Below are positions 32,421-43,952 of a stretch of 64,000 nt of DNA, piece after piece; the first letter of the stretch is position 1, and each line of letters begins with the position of its first letter. Under the pieces are notes generated by a model. It saw nothing but the letters and a program-made list of their open reading frames with translations, searched no databases and was not told the DNA's origin. This DNA comes from Diphasiastrum complanatum (taxonomy: Eukaryota; Streptophyta; Lycopodiopsida; Lycopodiales; Lycopodiaceae): contig CM055098.1 of the NCBI GenBank assembly GCA_029204225.1, positions 16,018,858 through 16,082,857 on the forward strand, read 5' to 3'. Both the position numbers and the translations under genes were made by a program.

Positions 32421-32529
32421 TTTTTGGGGGGTTGCTTACTGCTTCGGCCTTGGACTGCCATTTTACTTTTGTGCTTGTATATTTGTGAATATATAATAGT
32501 ATTGTTAAGCTTTGCAAAAATAATAATAA

Positions 32530-32575
32530 TTCTTTGTCGAAGGTTCTAATCCCCCTTGGAAACCAAGTTGCATTA
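32530..32575 (+). mobile_element. SINE 3' fragment
   Basis: TCTTTGTCGAAGGTTCTAAT then CCCCCTTGGAAACCAAGTTG and CATT match the B box and tail of the SINE at 8641-8727. It directly follows the LINE (AAT)n tail. Confidence 0.5.
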
Positions 32576-32579
32576 TTTA

Positions 32580-33700
32580 CATAAGAAATAAGAGAATACC
32601 TTTTTCTAAATAATGTCATTTTGGGGCCTATATTATGTTGCATAATATAGGCCCCATAAATTCTTGCCCATTTTAAAGAGAAGTTTACGACATAGTAGAT
32701 GCTTGAAGATTTTTGCTAAATATAATTACATTCGATAATGTTTCATTGGTTAGGCCATCACCACATATAATTAGACCTTCGGGTAGTTCATGACCTTTGC
32801 CACTCAACTACTTAAGTCCTCAGGTATATGTGATATTGGCCCTTTGATGACCGCTACATAATACTCTATGGTAGTTACATTCAACTCTATTTGGCTCTTT
32901 GTAACTTTTCCATGTCAACTTCTTTGTACCCACCACCATGGAATGTCGTCTTCTACTTTTACTTTTTGTATTGGATGCACTCACTCACTCAAAGCAGTAA
33001 AGTTTAATATTATGTGCCTTGGAAATTTCATTCTCAAGTAAACGGCAAGTGCTCAGATTTTTTTTTTTGTATTTTGAAGGCACCTCCAAAAGCATAATGT
33101 TTATCTAAACTTAGAACCAAAAATTTTTGTGAGCACTTTTGTCATAAAGAGTTATGATGGTTGTGTGGCATCCCGTCATCGGTTGTCCACATGCACATTT
33201 CGTCAAAAAAAATTCAAAATTTTTTTAATTTTATTTTTTGTGGAAAATGACAAAATCCAAAAAAAAAATAAAAAATAAAAAAATCTGAAAAAAAAAATGA
33301 AGACTAAAAGCAAAAATATCTGGAAAGTGAATTTTTTTCGAAATAAAAACAAATTCAAAAAAAATTGGAAAAAAAAAAAAGAAACAGACCTGAGAAAAAA
33401 CATCTTCACACACATCATTACAGAGGAGAAGGTCCCTCCGCTTGCTCGGCAGGGCCGTGGGGATCTCACCCTATGGCCCTTGTGCTCATGCTACTCATGC
33501 TAGGATACGTGGGGCGTCATCTCGCTAGGTGTTAGGTGGAAGATGCATGTGAAATCTGTTTTTGGTTAGGTGGAACTTGGAAGGTGCATGTGAAATCTGT
33601 TTTTGGCAAATTTTTGCTATGAAAATTCATTCATAAAAAAAAAAAAGTCAAAAGTGAGAGTGATGGAATATTTTAGTGAGCTCTTCACTTGTGTTGTGTT
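32580..33700. other. No gene; A-rich low-complexity DNA
   Basis: 33195-33390 is almost all A/T with runs of A; the lysine-rich (plus) and phenylalanine-rich (minus) frames there are artefacts. A repeated phrase 'gtggaacttggaaggtgcatgtgaaatctgtttttgg' occurs near 33535-33610. Confidence 0.6.
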
Positions 33701-33981
33701 TGGGATATTAGGAGGAGGAGGAGGATTTGATGGGGAAGACTTGGTCCTTTGCCGACGACATTCCTTCCAGAAGGCGAAGCCTTGGAAGGCTTGGTTCTAC
33801 GCTGCCTATGCTTCTGCCTTGAATATTTCTTTTCCTCTCATCTATTCATTCTATTCTATTCCCAGCCCACCTTCCTTCTCTTGCGTGATATGCATTCCTT
33901 CCTTACCACGCTTCTCTTCCCTCCGCAATATCTACCTTCCAATTTCCATTTCTCCATCACATTTCTTGCTTCCTTGGATGC

Positions 33982-33988
33982 TATATAT
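33982..33988 (+). promoter_or_regulatory. Likely TATA box of the DUF1645 gene
   Basis: TATATAT about 420 bp before the ATG, preceded by a pyrimidine-rich stretch. The leader contains a (CAG)n-like CAGCAGCAGCAG near 34036. An AG at 34350 (TTTATAG) could be the acceptor of a 5' UTR intron. Confidence 0.45.
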
Positions 33989-34401
33989 GCCTATCTGTCT
34001 GTCTGCGCACTCTCACACACACCATTAAGTCGTCAGCAGCAGCAGAAGCTTCTATCTTGCAGCTCAAGAAACGAAGCTTTGCTTGTCACTGCCTGGCAAG
34101 CAAAACACACTGCTGATTTGCTTTGCCTTCTTCCATCTCTTTTTTTGGATCTTTTCGTGCTGGTTGAGCTGAGTATAAACTTAGCTCAGCTGTCTCAGTT
34201 GTTCACAAACTTTATTCCTCTGCAAAGACACGCCTACACTCAACGATATCCACTTTTCATTAGTATCACTCTTTTCTTTCCGATTTCTTTGCGTGGACAT
34301 CAGGAATAAGCCCTTGCTTGTGCTCTTTTCTTTTCCATATCTGTTTATAGGTGTTGGGACTCGGGAGTTAGCCATTGCTCGTGAAAGAAGGCGGAATCGG
34401 G

Positions 34402-35736
34402 ATGAGTACAATGAAGTTCTTATCACCTGACCCCATAAGATTTCCCTTTGAGTTGCCTGCTGCTGCTGGTAGCCATTACGAAGCGGAGCAAACTAGTGCA
34501 GATTCTACGCCTTTTGCAAGTGCTCCATCCAGCCCAAGCCGATCTAAGGCGCATGACCTCTTCTATAGTGTGCCACCAAGTCCTCGCCGTGGGATTGAAA
34601 GCTTCAGTGACTCAGCTGATCTGCAGGCATCTATACCATTCAGCTGGGAGGAGGCACTGGGGACAAGGAAGCAAACCAGCTTTGCTTTAGATCCTGAGTT
34701 TGAGTTTTCTGCCTTGGTCTTCGAAGATCGCCGCGCACTTAGTGCCCCAACAAGCCCTAACAGAGAGTACACCATTGGGTTGGGTATGCAGGATCAGTTG
34801 AGAGAGGCTTCTGGAAAAGTTGACCAATCAGAAAAGGTAGCGCAAGACTTGGATTCAGATTTTAGATTCAGTTCAAGTCAGTTTGATGCCCTGTCGTCGG
34901 CTCAGATGTCGTCGGCTGATGAGCTTTTCTTCAAAGGTAAAATTTTGCCCTTGAAGCAACCACCCAGGGTGCAAGGACCAACTCAGGAATTCGCATTTGA
35001 TCACTCTGAGAAGGGCCCTTCATCCATGTCTGCACCTCCGTCACGGACGTCTCCTCGTGGGAGCGGAGCTTCTGGAGCGAAGAGCGTGTTAGGTTTGAAA
35101 AGCTCCTCTACAGAATCCAAACATGAGAATATAAACCTTAGACAAGGATGGGCAAAGGGTTTCGCGCCATCGCGTCTTTTTCGAAAGGATCAGCGGCCAA
35201 ACGCAGCAATGGAAGCGACGGAAACCGCAGGAACAAGCCCCTTTTCAACTCAGCAGATGAGAAAAGGTAGTGACAGATCCAAAAAATCAGCAGAATTAAA
35301 TCTTAATCATCTGAACATCTCAGATGTGGATGATGCCTCCGTACAAATCCAGAATATCAAAGCTTTGAGCCATGTGAATGGAAGAGATGGGCAGCAATCT
35401 CATCGGTATCTACCTGATTTGCCAGAAAACATTGCTGTTAAAAGGTGGTATGACAAAGATGGAGACAAAAGGATGAAAAATGGTGCTGCAAGATCCTGGC
35501 CCAGACCATCTGCCAGATCAGTTCTTGCAACAAGGAGTTCACGGGATACGAGTTCCTCCAAGCAAGGCTCTTTGGCTGCTCCGCTTGAATTGCATTACAG
35601 GAACAATGGGGTGACGTCGGAGCAGATGAGGAGGAGAACCTTTCTTCCTTATAAGCAAAGCTTGCTGGGATGCCTGGGCTTTGGCAATATGTGGGTTCCT
35701 GCGCTTTCTTCTACCTTGGAATCAATGGGAAGATAG
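34402..35736 (+). CDS. DUF1645 family protein
   Basis: Intact 444-residue protein starting at ATG 34402 (MSTMKFLSPDP); the upstream open codons have no ATG. It has the plant DUF1645 (PF07816) order: ASAPSSPSR and YSVPPSPRRG near the start, IPFSWEEALGTRK, DPEFEFSALVF, SSADELFFKGKILPLKQPPR near the middle, and the C-terminal RRTFLPYKQSLLGCLGFGNM. The family is plant-specific; biochemical function is unknown, with reported links to growth and stress responses. The protein is serine-rich and has no membrane segment. Its nearest genic neighbour is the convergent MAKR-like gene 8 kb downstream, which shares the ADELF-x-GK-LPL motif. Confidence 0.88.
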   Translation: MSTMKFLSPDPIRFPFELPAAAGSHYEAEQTSADSTPFASAPSSPSRSKAHDLFYSVPPSPRRGIESFSDSADLQASIPFSWEEALGTRKQTSFALDPEFEFSALVFEDRRALSAPTSPNREYTIGLGMQDQLREASGKVDQSEKVAQDLDSDFRFSSSQFDALSSAQMSSADELFFKGKILPLKQPPRVQGPTQEFAFDHSEKGPSSMSAPPSRTSPRGSGASGAKSVLGLKSSSTESKHENINLRQGWAKGFAPSRLFRKDQRPNAAMEATETAGTSPFSTQQMRKGSDRSKKSAELNLNHLNISDVDDASVQIQNIKALSHVNGRDGQQSHRYLPDLPENIAVKRWYDKDGDKRMKNGAARSWPRPSARSVLATRSSRDTSSSKQGSLAAPLELHYRNNGVTSEQMRRRTFLPYKQSLLGCLGFGNMWVPALSSTLESMGR

Positions 35737-36428
35737 CTAATCAACAATCTAGATAGTGAAGGTCATTATCAAAGAAATGCTTCTCGGTTTCCAAGGGGAG
35801 GCTCGAACTTACTACCAAAGAAACATTGGATGCCAAGCAAACCAATGGAGCCAACCCCATTGCATCATCATCAAAGAAATGGGTAACTTGCTTCTGGAAC
35901 ACTTTATGTTCATTGATGAAATGCAGCTGATTTCAGCTCTGGATCCAAGCAAAGCACGGGCTATATCGAGAAGCTTACTGTTTTTGTTCCTTCACACAAG
36001 GTTAGTCACTCGAAAGCTAGAAACGGGTGTCGCCGACCAATCAAGAACAAGCCTATGAGATAGCACCAACAAAGACAACAATCATTTGAAGAGCAGAAGA
36101 GCTTGTTATCTTCCTTGATGCAGCTGTACATAATTAGCACATTATGGAGCAAAGCTGTGCAACTGAAATGCAAATTGATGGGAGAAGAACAAAATGCAAA
36201 TAGAGGCGAGAAAAATAAATGCAAATAGACAAATTCATTTCTGGCATAATGCATGGGCATTGATTTCTGTGCCACTAAAGCAGCTGCTACAGATTAGAAT
36301 TGCCTTAGGTGGATCATTGATGTTTGTGTTAGTATAGCAATCTGCTGTGCTTTGTTATGGTAAGCAGCTGCCAGGATAGCACTTTTATACTATATTTCTC
36401 TGATCAACCAACAACTTCTGCAGTCAGC
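35737..36428. other. 3' flank of the DUF1645 gene
   Basis: Probable 3' UTR and downstream DNA, with the reversed SINE at 35780-35869. No further gene seen. Confidence 0.5.
35780..35869 (-). mobile_element. Short tRNA-derived SINE, copy 2
   Basis: On the minus strand: CAATGGGGTTGGCTCCATTG then GTTTGCTTGGCATCC and AGTTCGAGCCTCCCCTTGGA with AACCGAGAAGC, closely matching 8641-8727 in A box, B box and tail. It is flanked by the 12-bp direct repeat ATCAAAGAAATG (35768-35779 and 35870-35881), a clear target duplication, extendable to about 17 bp with one mismatch. It lies 40 bp past the DUF1645 stop, so it is probably transcribed antisense within that gene's 3' UTR. Confidence 0.85.
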
Positions 36429-36505
36429 TTTTTTTTTTTTTTTTTCTGTAATGCACCCAATCTGGTAACCTCCCATCCTTAAGAAAGGGATCGAAACGCG
36501 AACTC
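36429..36505 (-). mobile_element. Possible second SINE type with poly-A
   Basis: On the minus strand, GCGTTTCGATCCCTTTCTTA (B-box-like GTTTCGATCCC) is followed within 45 bp by a run of 17 A (36445-36429). No second copy or target duplication was seen. Confidence 0.3.
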
Positions 36506-38335
36506 AATTTAAACCAAAATTTTGTACTTATAGTTAACTAACTGAAAGAAAGGATGTTTTCTTTGTTGTTGCAAGTGCAAAATCTTGCTATTTAAAAAAG
36601 GAATGGAGTATCAATTTCATCTCATGTTCTTAGTCCATTGCACTTATGTATTAGTAAAAGTCTTGATTAAGTGATGTATTTCATTGTGTCCACATATGAG
36701 CTAATGATGTCACCTTATAGCTTAGACCATTGAACTAAAACCAGAAACCTATAGGATCAACCTCCAGGACTTGCCTTTGGAGAATGCAAAATGCAAGCGT
36801 GTTTTAGTAAGAACTTATCCGAGTAGCAAATCTTCTACATTGGCAACTGATAATCCACCTTCGCATATCATCAAAACATGATCATAAAGTGGTTGAAGGA
36901 CCAAATAATGGGTGTTTGTCGGCCTATCTTAAGGATATAATAGCTCCTCCTTTTTTCAAGATTTTGTGAATGATTTTAATCATGAAGGCTAAGTACTTTT
37001 AACATTCCATCCACGAGGTCTATGAATTTTAAAAATCCTATCCATGAGGATTAACTATATTCAAGATTCCATCCATCATAAATATGTTTTTTGAGGGTTG
37101 AAAAGCTAGCCAATGAATCTGTAAAAAGAATTGAGATAAAAAATTATGCCCTAGGTAATGGTGGTCCCCAAAGTCAATCTAGACCATTGATATATGTAAG
37201 ATTTGAGTGGACACACATTATGATATGAAGATCAACCATGCCATCAAGCAAAGCACTGTAATGTTCCAAAATACAAAGAGCATTAGTATAAAAGCTAGAT
37301 AATTTTTATATACATCACAAGATATCATAGCCTCCTTGATATGCATCCCTAGTATCTTGTTCACAAATTCTATAAAAAGGTCAATGAAATTTGTATTGCA
37401 GCAAGTACCAAAAATCATTAATATTTTTGTTGTAGATATGCATCTTGGTCTCAAGATGGGGGGGGGGGGGGGACCAAAGAAACTTTGGATACTAAGCCAA
37501 CCTCGTAAGATCTTTTGTTGTAGATATGGAGAAGAAGCAAAACTCAAATTGCAATTTGTTATCTTAGTAAATTGGCAGTTTAAAAATCTCACCAATCGAA
37601 TGCTTTTGTTTGTAGTTTATAAAAATTGAGATACATAATGAGCTCATAAATGTATTTTTTTCTTAGGTGAATGGCTGTTTTTGATAGATACATGAAAGAT
37701 TTGAAAGATGTTGTGCATCAAAAGGCATGGCCAAAGGAAAGCATGTTTGAGGGGTTGTTGGTACATGAATATCTCTTTATGGTAACTAAATTTTTGCATC
37801 AACTCAATCCATATATTTATGAGAAGATATCACTCCAACTTATTGGAATGAGATTTTGACTAGTCATTACAAGTTGTTAAAACAATCCGCTTCAATTGTG
37901 AAAATGACTAGCATTCCTATATGTAATGAAATGAGCTATTGAAAAATCATCAATAGGGGATAAGTAGTCCACATCCTTGTAATTCAATGAGATGAATCAA
38001 ATAGATGTAGATAAGTGTTGTCAAATAGCTTTCACATCCATTTTGGATTAATCATTTTTCATCAAGATGTTCAAAGAGAAAATCGATTCTTTCACTTGTT
38101 AATCAACCCATTTATTTCCACCATATATTTTTTTGAAGATGATTTTCATGCATGGAACTGCTACATGAATTAAATGTGCCAACTATTCATCCCTCCATTT
38201 TGTGTGGCTCGATTTGAATTTATATTTGTAAGGAGCTTTCACATGAATCCATGTGCTAGTTGTTCTCCCTGTGTCTTTGGTGATGGAAATTTGAAAATTC
38301 ATAAACTTATCCAAGAAACCCATATTCTGGCGTGG
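36506..38335. other. No gene; contains a 15-bp poly-G
   Basis: AT-rich with short frames only. A run of 15 G lies at 37458-37472. Phrases like 'atccatccatgagga' recur near 36990-37080. Confidence 0.5.
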
Positions 38336-38339
38336 GGAT

Positions 38340-38610
38340 CTATGTGGCATAGCTCCCACCAGGACCTATGTTGGGCGTAGATTGGTTAAGGAGCTCTGCC
38401 AGGCATAGATCCCATCACGACCTATGCTCGACATAGGTGATGCCAAGAGCTATGTCAAGCATAGCTCTCACCACAACCTATACTCGAAAAAAGTGAAGGT
38501 GGGAGCTATGCCTAGTATCGCTCTCAAACTTATCCATGCTAGGCATAGGTCATCATGGGAGTTGCATAACTAGGGGTGGGAGCCATGCATAGCATAGCTC
38601 CAGTCTTCAA
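38340..38610. repeat. Degenerate CTATGC/GCATAG repeat array
   Basis: Words such as GGGAGCTATGC, GGCATAG and GCATAGCTCCCAC recur at least ten times in both orientations over about 270 bp, giving potential for many hairpins. No fixed unit length is evident. Confidence 0.7.
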
Positions 38611-38759
38611 CATAGATCGTGATTCGATTTCTACCAAAATGACATTGTGTAATTTTGCTCAGATCATTTATCTACTCATAATTTCAAATTAGAAATTTAT
38701 TGGTTTTTATATTTATCAATATAGTACCATTCTACAACTTGCTCATTGTCAGGCAATTT

Positions 38760-39290
38760 TATCATGGAGTCAACATCATTAAATTCATCTTTCATTGATA
38801 AGCTGGATGGTGATGATTGAGATGAAAGTTATTTTACTAGCCAAAAGGTTATGAGATGTCATTGAAGGCACATAGCTTAAACCTTTTATTAAGGAAGCTA
38901 CAATTACAAAACAGATGCAAAAAGATGAAAAGGCTTTTGCACTCACGACTCTCAATATCAAAGATTATCAGGTCACCTACAACCTCCAAGGAAGCATGAG
39001 ATATTTTAACCACACTCTATGGCATTAGAGATGTGACTTCCAAGCTGTATTTGAAAAAGAAAATTTACTCATTCAAACTAATGGAGATTCTATTTTGAAA
39101 CATCTACACAATTTTAAAAATTTACTTAAACAGATGTCAATAGTAGGTGTAGTCATAGATGATCTAGATGTAATTATGACTCTTCTATCAAGCCTTCATG
39201 AAGCATACAAAAGTTGGATAATGATCATTTCTACCCAACAAAGTTCAACTCTACCTAGAGTATCTTGTATGTTATTACAAAAATAAGTAA
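38760..39290 (+). pseudogene. Copia gag fragment
   Basis: Frame pieces MESTSLNSSFIDKLDGDD, then KIYSFKLMEGDSILKHLHNF in shifted frames, FKNLLKQMSIVGVVIDDLDV and IMTLLSSLHEAYKSW follow the UBN2 gag plan (short linker, LxxLxxxG, DDxDxxxxLLxSLPxSY). Many stops; no protease or pol follows. Confidence 0.7.
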
Positions 39291-40744
39291 AAGAAAAAGG
39301 CTTATCAGCTTCTTCAACTTTAGATTTGCATGCACTTTACTCAAAGAAAGACAACAAGAAAATGTTGAAAGTTTAGCCAACTGTAATATTTACTTCAAAG
39401 GAATAGCATCATTCTCCATTTGTCATTACTATTGAAAGTACAGTGTTTAGTACCCTACATGGATCTAAAAAAGATCCTCAAGAGTGATTGGGTACTTGGT
39501 TAATCAATCTATTGCAAAACTAGCACTCAAATCTTGATCTAGATTGGCAATTTTGATCTAAACAAGCAAGAACAATCAATATTGATCAAAACACTATAGA
39601 ACAACCTCACACATGTGAAGTACAATATGTAGTATGGCCTACTAATGGAGAATCAACCTCACTAAGTTTATATTGCATTCACATCAAAAAATTCCAGCAC
39701 AAATGGTGTAAAAGCTCCAAAATCATGATCTCTCTCACAATGGAATGAATGATTGATAGTACAACGGAGTACAAATTGCGGGAGACTATCGTAGAGTAGA
39801 ATGTGACATTACTTTATGGGGGTCAAGGTCAATGCAAACTTTAGGGCCTTTATGTACAACTACAAACAGATGTAATTCATTGGTTACATTTGATTAATGA
39901 TCATGTTGTTGTTGTTGTAGCAAATGAATTCGTGAGTTAGGATCACGATTTACTAAAATCAAAATAACTAAAAATGTAGTGGCCGTAGCTAACCTGTTTT
40001 ATAGACTATTCATGTTTGATATTATTTGAATATAAACAGAAGTGCATATTGCCCTATTCCAATTACTTTTTTTTGTTTTCTATATGATATGAATTCTGAG
40101 CATACATATGATCTGTCCTAAAGCTGAATTAGCTTTCAATTCCAAAATATTATTTCATAGCTCTTTCAAAGTAGGTAGATGTGTTAACAGAGTGCTATGC
40201 ATTTATCTTTTTCCAAAAAATATCATAGTGGAAAAACATGCAATTAATTTTAGTTTTTATGGTTATTACTGTTGCTAAAATATTTTTTGTTAGCATTTTT
40301 CTTTTTCAAACACAAGTTATTTATAAAAGTTCATGAGGCAATGCCTCAAAGGCCTCAACTACCAAAACTAGGAGGAGTGCCAATCTTTGTACTCAAATAG
40401 CACTAGAGATTAGGAGCTTCAACGTTTTTTTATTTTATTTAGAGATGTGGTGAATTCACCTTTGTTGTTTTAAGAACTTCAAAATCTAATGATTTCTGTC
40501 TAGTACTAATCCATGTTTAACATGAGCATCTACCTTACATGCATTTGCTTTTTCTTCACAAATCAATTTTTCATATTTTTAGTGAATGTCTTCTATGTTG
40601 AGCATAGGTTAGCACTCATCTTTCTTGAAGTTAACTCATTTTTTATTTTTTATTCCTCAATAAATTAAGAATTTTCAAATCTTGAGTGATGTTGACTATG
40701 CTAAGCATAAGTGATTGCTAAACATTCTTGATGTTTTAATTCTA
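39291..40744. other. No gene seen
   Basis: AT-rich non-coding sequence between relics. GTTGTTGTTGTTGTAG near 39906 is a short triplet repeat. Confidence 0.5.
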
Positions 40745-41758
40745 TCAGATTAATGAGGATAGGAAGAGTGGCCAACTTCCTGAACAATTCAAAACCCTTC
40801 TGCAAAAGGTCAAGGTAGAGAAGAAGCAAAGGGACCTTCAACAGAATGGGGAGGTGGTTGTTGAAGATGATTAAAAAACGACTTACACTCCCAAATTTGT
40901 TTATGACCAATCCTACCATTACACTAGTCAGGAAGGCGATGCAAATGAGATTAATAAATTTGTCACAAGAAAACCTTACACACCCTTTGCATCATAGACA
41001 TTCTATGCGGTTCAAGCTCATAGAGTCTCTAAATGATGAGAGACCATCCAAATACATGGAGGTCAAGAAAGTGGTTGCAGGTTTCTTGGAAGTCACTTTT
41101 CAAATAAAATTGTGTTTATCTGTCACTCTAAGTTCTCAAATGTTTGTAGGTATAAACCCAACATGAGAAATTGTGGTGTTGTTTGCCTTTGCAAAATGAT
41201 TAAATATATATCTATCGACTATTTTTCAACTGATGGAAAAAGATCGATGTTGCATTACCGCACCGTCGAATGTGCATATTTTTCAAATTACTTCAACTCT
41301 CCGACATTGATAAAAAAAACCTGAGAAATCTGATGATTGGTTCTGTGGCTTGTCCATACCAAAAGCCACAACAATTTGAAAATAGACTGATTGAAATATT
41401 TTCACCCCTAGCAGATTGGAATTTATATATTTTTAGTGGTATTGCCCCACCAATGCATGTGTTGTCCAAAAGGGCAAACGTCGCGCCAGTTTAATTAGAT
41501 TCTAGTTTCGTAAATTTTATTGAAATGAAATTGATTGGTATTTCAATTTTGCCTAATGAATTGCAAGAGGTTGGTAAGGTAGGACTAGATGAGAAAGGTA
41601 TTGCTCCCCTTTGCAAAGAGCCTCAGCCACTTGCTATTGGAATTGCAGGCGATGAGGGCGATTTAGCAAAGGTGGTTGAGCAAGAATATGATATTATTAT
41701 AGAGGCAGTTACTCAGGATGCAGTTGGTCCTCTAGTAGATACAAAAACTACCACGTAA
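40745..41758 (+). pseudogene. Broken gene with DNA N4/N6-methyltransferase-like domain
   Basis: Several frames in order: INEDRKSGQLPEQFKTLLQK to EVVVEDD (40748-40872), YTPKFVYDQSYHY, YTPFAS, then KRSMLHYRTVECAYFSNYFN near 41240 and, in one frame from 41318 to 41758 with a single TAA at 41492, LMIGSVACPYQKPQQFENRL, IEIFSPLADWNLYIFSGIAP, PMHVLSKRANVAPV and LDSSFVNFIEMK. The order QKP, rli..fs..gDw.LDxFsGxGttmhv, E/xLD resembles motif X and SAM-binding motif I of N4/N6-MTases (PF01555), with the GxG now GIA. Acidic tail GDEGDLAKVVEQEYDIIIEA. Such enzymes are rare in plant nuclear genomes, so a mobile or foreign origin is likely. Dead copy. Confidence 0.5.
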
Positions 41759-41759
41759 G

Positions 41760-42527
41760 TTACTATTGGCAATCCAAATAATTTAGTGGAACATTTTTTA
41801 TTGTAACTTATATAAACTTATCAAAATGATTTATATAGACATTTTTAACTCTTTTAAATAATGAATGTCTTTTGAACTTGCAAATTTAATTTTTTAGAAT
41901 ATCTTGTATCACTCATTCCAAATTCAAATTGTTTGCAAAATGCATCATTTTAGAGATAATTAATCAATTTTGAAATTCAAGATTCAAAATTTAGGTGGAC
42001 TACCAAAAATTGTAAAGAGCTTTTAAAAAACCGGTCTCTCCACCATTTCCTGTATCAAAAAAATTTGCGTTGATTGCATGTGTGTGCGTGCATTAGTGCG
42101 TCAAAGGGTACACAAAAATCGTGTAAGCATGAAGTGCAACAAATTCTAAGAAACAAAACAGATCTTAATCAAAGCTTGAAAACAAAGCAATGTGATCCAG
42201 ATAATCTAATGTACACAGAAAATCATGTAAGAAAAGGAGAGAAGCAAAATGAAAGCTTAAAATCGAATCAATATAAGTGAAATAAATGAAAGAGAAGCTT
42301 AGCTAAATGGCAAATAAAACTCTATCTTTATCACTGATTTAAGGCCTCAAGTTCGACAACAATGTTTCAAACTACTCTAATAATAAAAGTTAATTACAAA
42401 TTAAACAAAGTGACAAGAAATATCACAGGCAGCCTTGCCTTAATATGTGTGCATTCAAGAAAAACATTCAAATTGTTAAAAAATGAAAAAGCAAATACTG
42501 CTATCTAGAACTTCAAAAATAAAGTAC
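41760..42527. other. No gene seen
   Basis: AT-rich, no frame of interest. Confidence 0.5.
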
Positions 42528-42528
42528 A

Positions 42529-42702
42529 ATTTTGATGGCTCTATCTCAAAGTGGAAGGCTAGGTTTGTAGCCTAAGGTTATTCTCAGATTCAAGGTATTG
42601 ACTACAATGAGACCTTTGCTCTTGTAGTCAAAAGGCAATCAATCACAACCTTATTTGCACTTGCTACTTCAGAAGATCTTGAACTCCATCATTGTAATCC
42701 TT
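42529..42702 (+). pseudogene. Copia RT fragment
   Basis: NFDGSISKWKARFVA, a TAA, GYSQIQGIDYNETFALVVKR and SITTLFALATSEDLELHH match the start of copia RT (KARLVAKGYSQxxGIDYxETFAPV). It stops before the LDVKTAFL motif. Confidence 0.85.
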
Positions 42703-43952
42703 AAATTTACCTAGGAGCAACACCTCAGCTTTTAAGAGGTTATAGCAATAGCTTTATGCTATTTTCAAAACGTTAAGTTGTTCATTTGTCGAGTTTGATG
42801 GGTACTACCTCAATAAAAACAATGCAAATATCTCCTTAGATCTTGTTTCGAGTGTTGCTTTAGAGAAAGTTTGTATTTGCATTGACATCAAAAACTGGAG
42901 CCAAAACAATACATACAAGAATTAAAATATAAGTCACAGGGTGTTTTGATCAGAACTATACTCAGTAAACTCGGGGGCATACCACCTTTCCATAGCTGTA
43001 AGGAGTAAGGAGTTGCCACATACAGATAGACCACACAAGAGTTTGAATCTGGTCTAAACAATCATATTATGATAAAAGCATTTTTCCTTGACATCAGTAA
43101 GACTGAAAAGTTGGACATTGTTTTCAAGTTTACTGTGATCAGCATTGTTTGTTGATTTCCTGCATATTTAATCTACGCAAATCAAACACCTCACAAGAAG
43201 TTTAACTTAGCAAATAGACCCAAACAAATTGTACTAACAGTAGCCTCTATAGAATGCAGAAATGCTCTTTTCAGAGAATGTGTCAATAAGCATTCAAAGA
43301 TATTCCAGTATACGGTTTTCATAGATTCAGGGGATGATGAAGATAGTAGTAGTCTAGCAGGTCAACAGAGAGAGAAGCTGAAAGTACTTCATAATAGTGT
43401 TACTGAAAAACATGTTACTCAAGCTACAGTTGGTCTGTTAAAATAATGTGAGAACAACTCACATGGATAGAGTCAAGCTAAAGCCTCAATTATCGTGATG
43501 CTTGCAAGGTATTGCAGTAGATACAGTGCGTGCTGCGTTCTCAGATTTAAGAGGATACTTGAAGGGCTATTTTTAATCTGACCCTTCATAGCATTCCACT
43601 ATAATTGAGATCCATAAGCAGACATTTATTTATAGGACACCACCGATGGGATCAGTCTGCAGAGAAGGAATCCTTGTCAGGATTTAGATGTGTCTCCACA
43701 TCTGAAAACTGCAAAATAGTGTGCTTAGCTTATTCTAGCTTTCCACAGGTAACCCAATGGCTTAAATTCGAACTTGCAGGATCGCCATGAGCTGCATCAA
43801 AATCATGAACACAAACTGTTCAATTTGCAATGGGAATACTTCCCCATCATACAAAGAGTCCAGTAAGCCAGGACGTTGTTTCATCTACCTTTTCTCCATC
43901 AAGATTCTGATTCGGAGTGCCAAATGTTCCTCCACTAAGGAAAAGGATGGCT
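42703..43952. other. No clear gene
   Basis: A weak frame KHSKIFQYTVFIDSGDDEDSSS near 43290-43440 is unrecognised. The rest is non-coding and includes the 3' flank of the MAKR-like gene. Confidence 0.4.

Noticed and set aside
33203-33503. Lysine-rich (plus) and phenylalanine-rich (minus) frames
   Set aside because: Low-complexity A-rich DNA without any protein pattern.
33603-34309. Two overlapping frames upstream of the DUF1645 gene
   Set aside because: Pyrimidine-rich promoter and leader around a TATA box; serine/phenylalanine/leucine-rich frames are composition effects.
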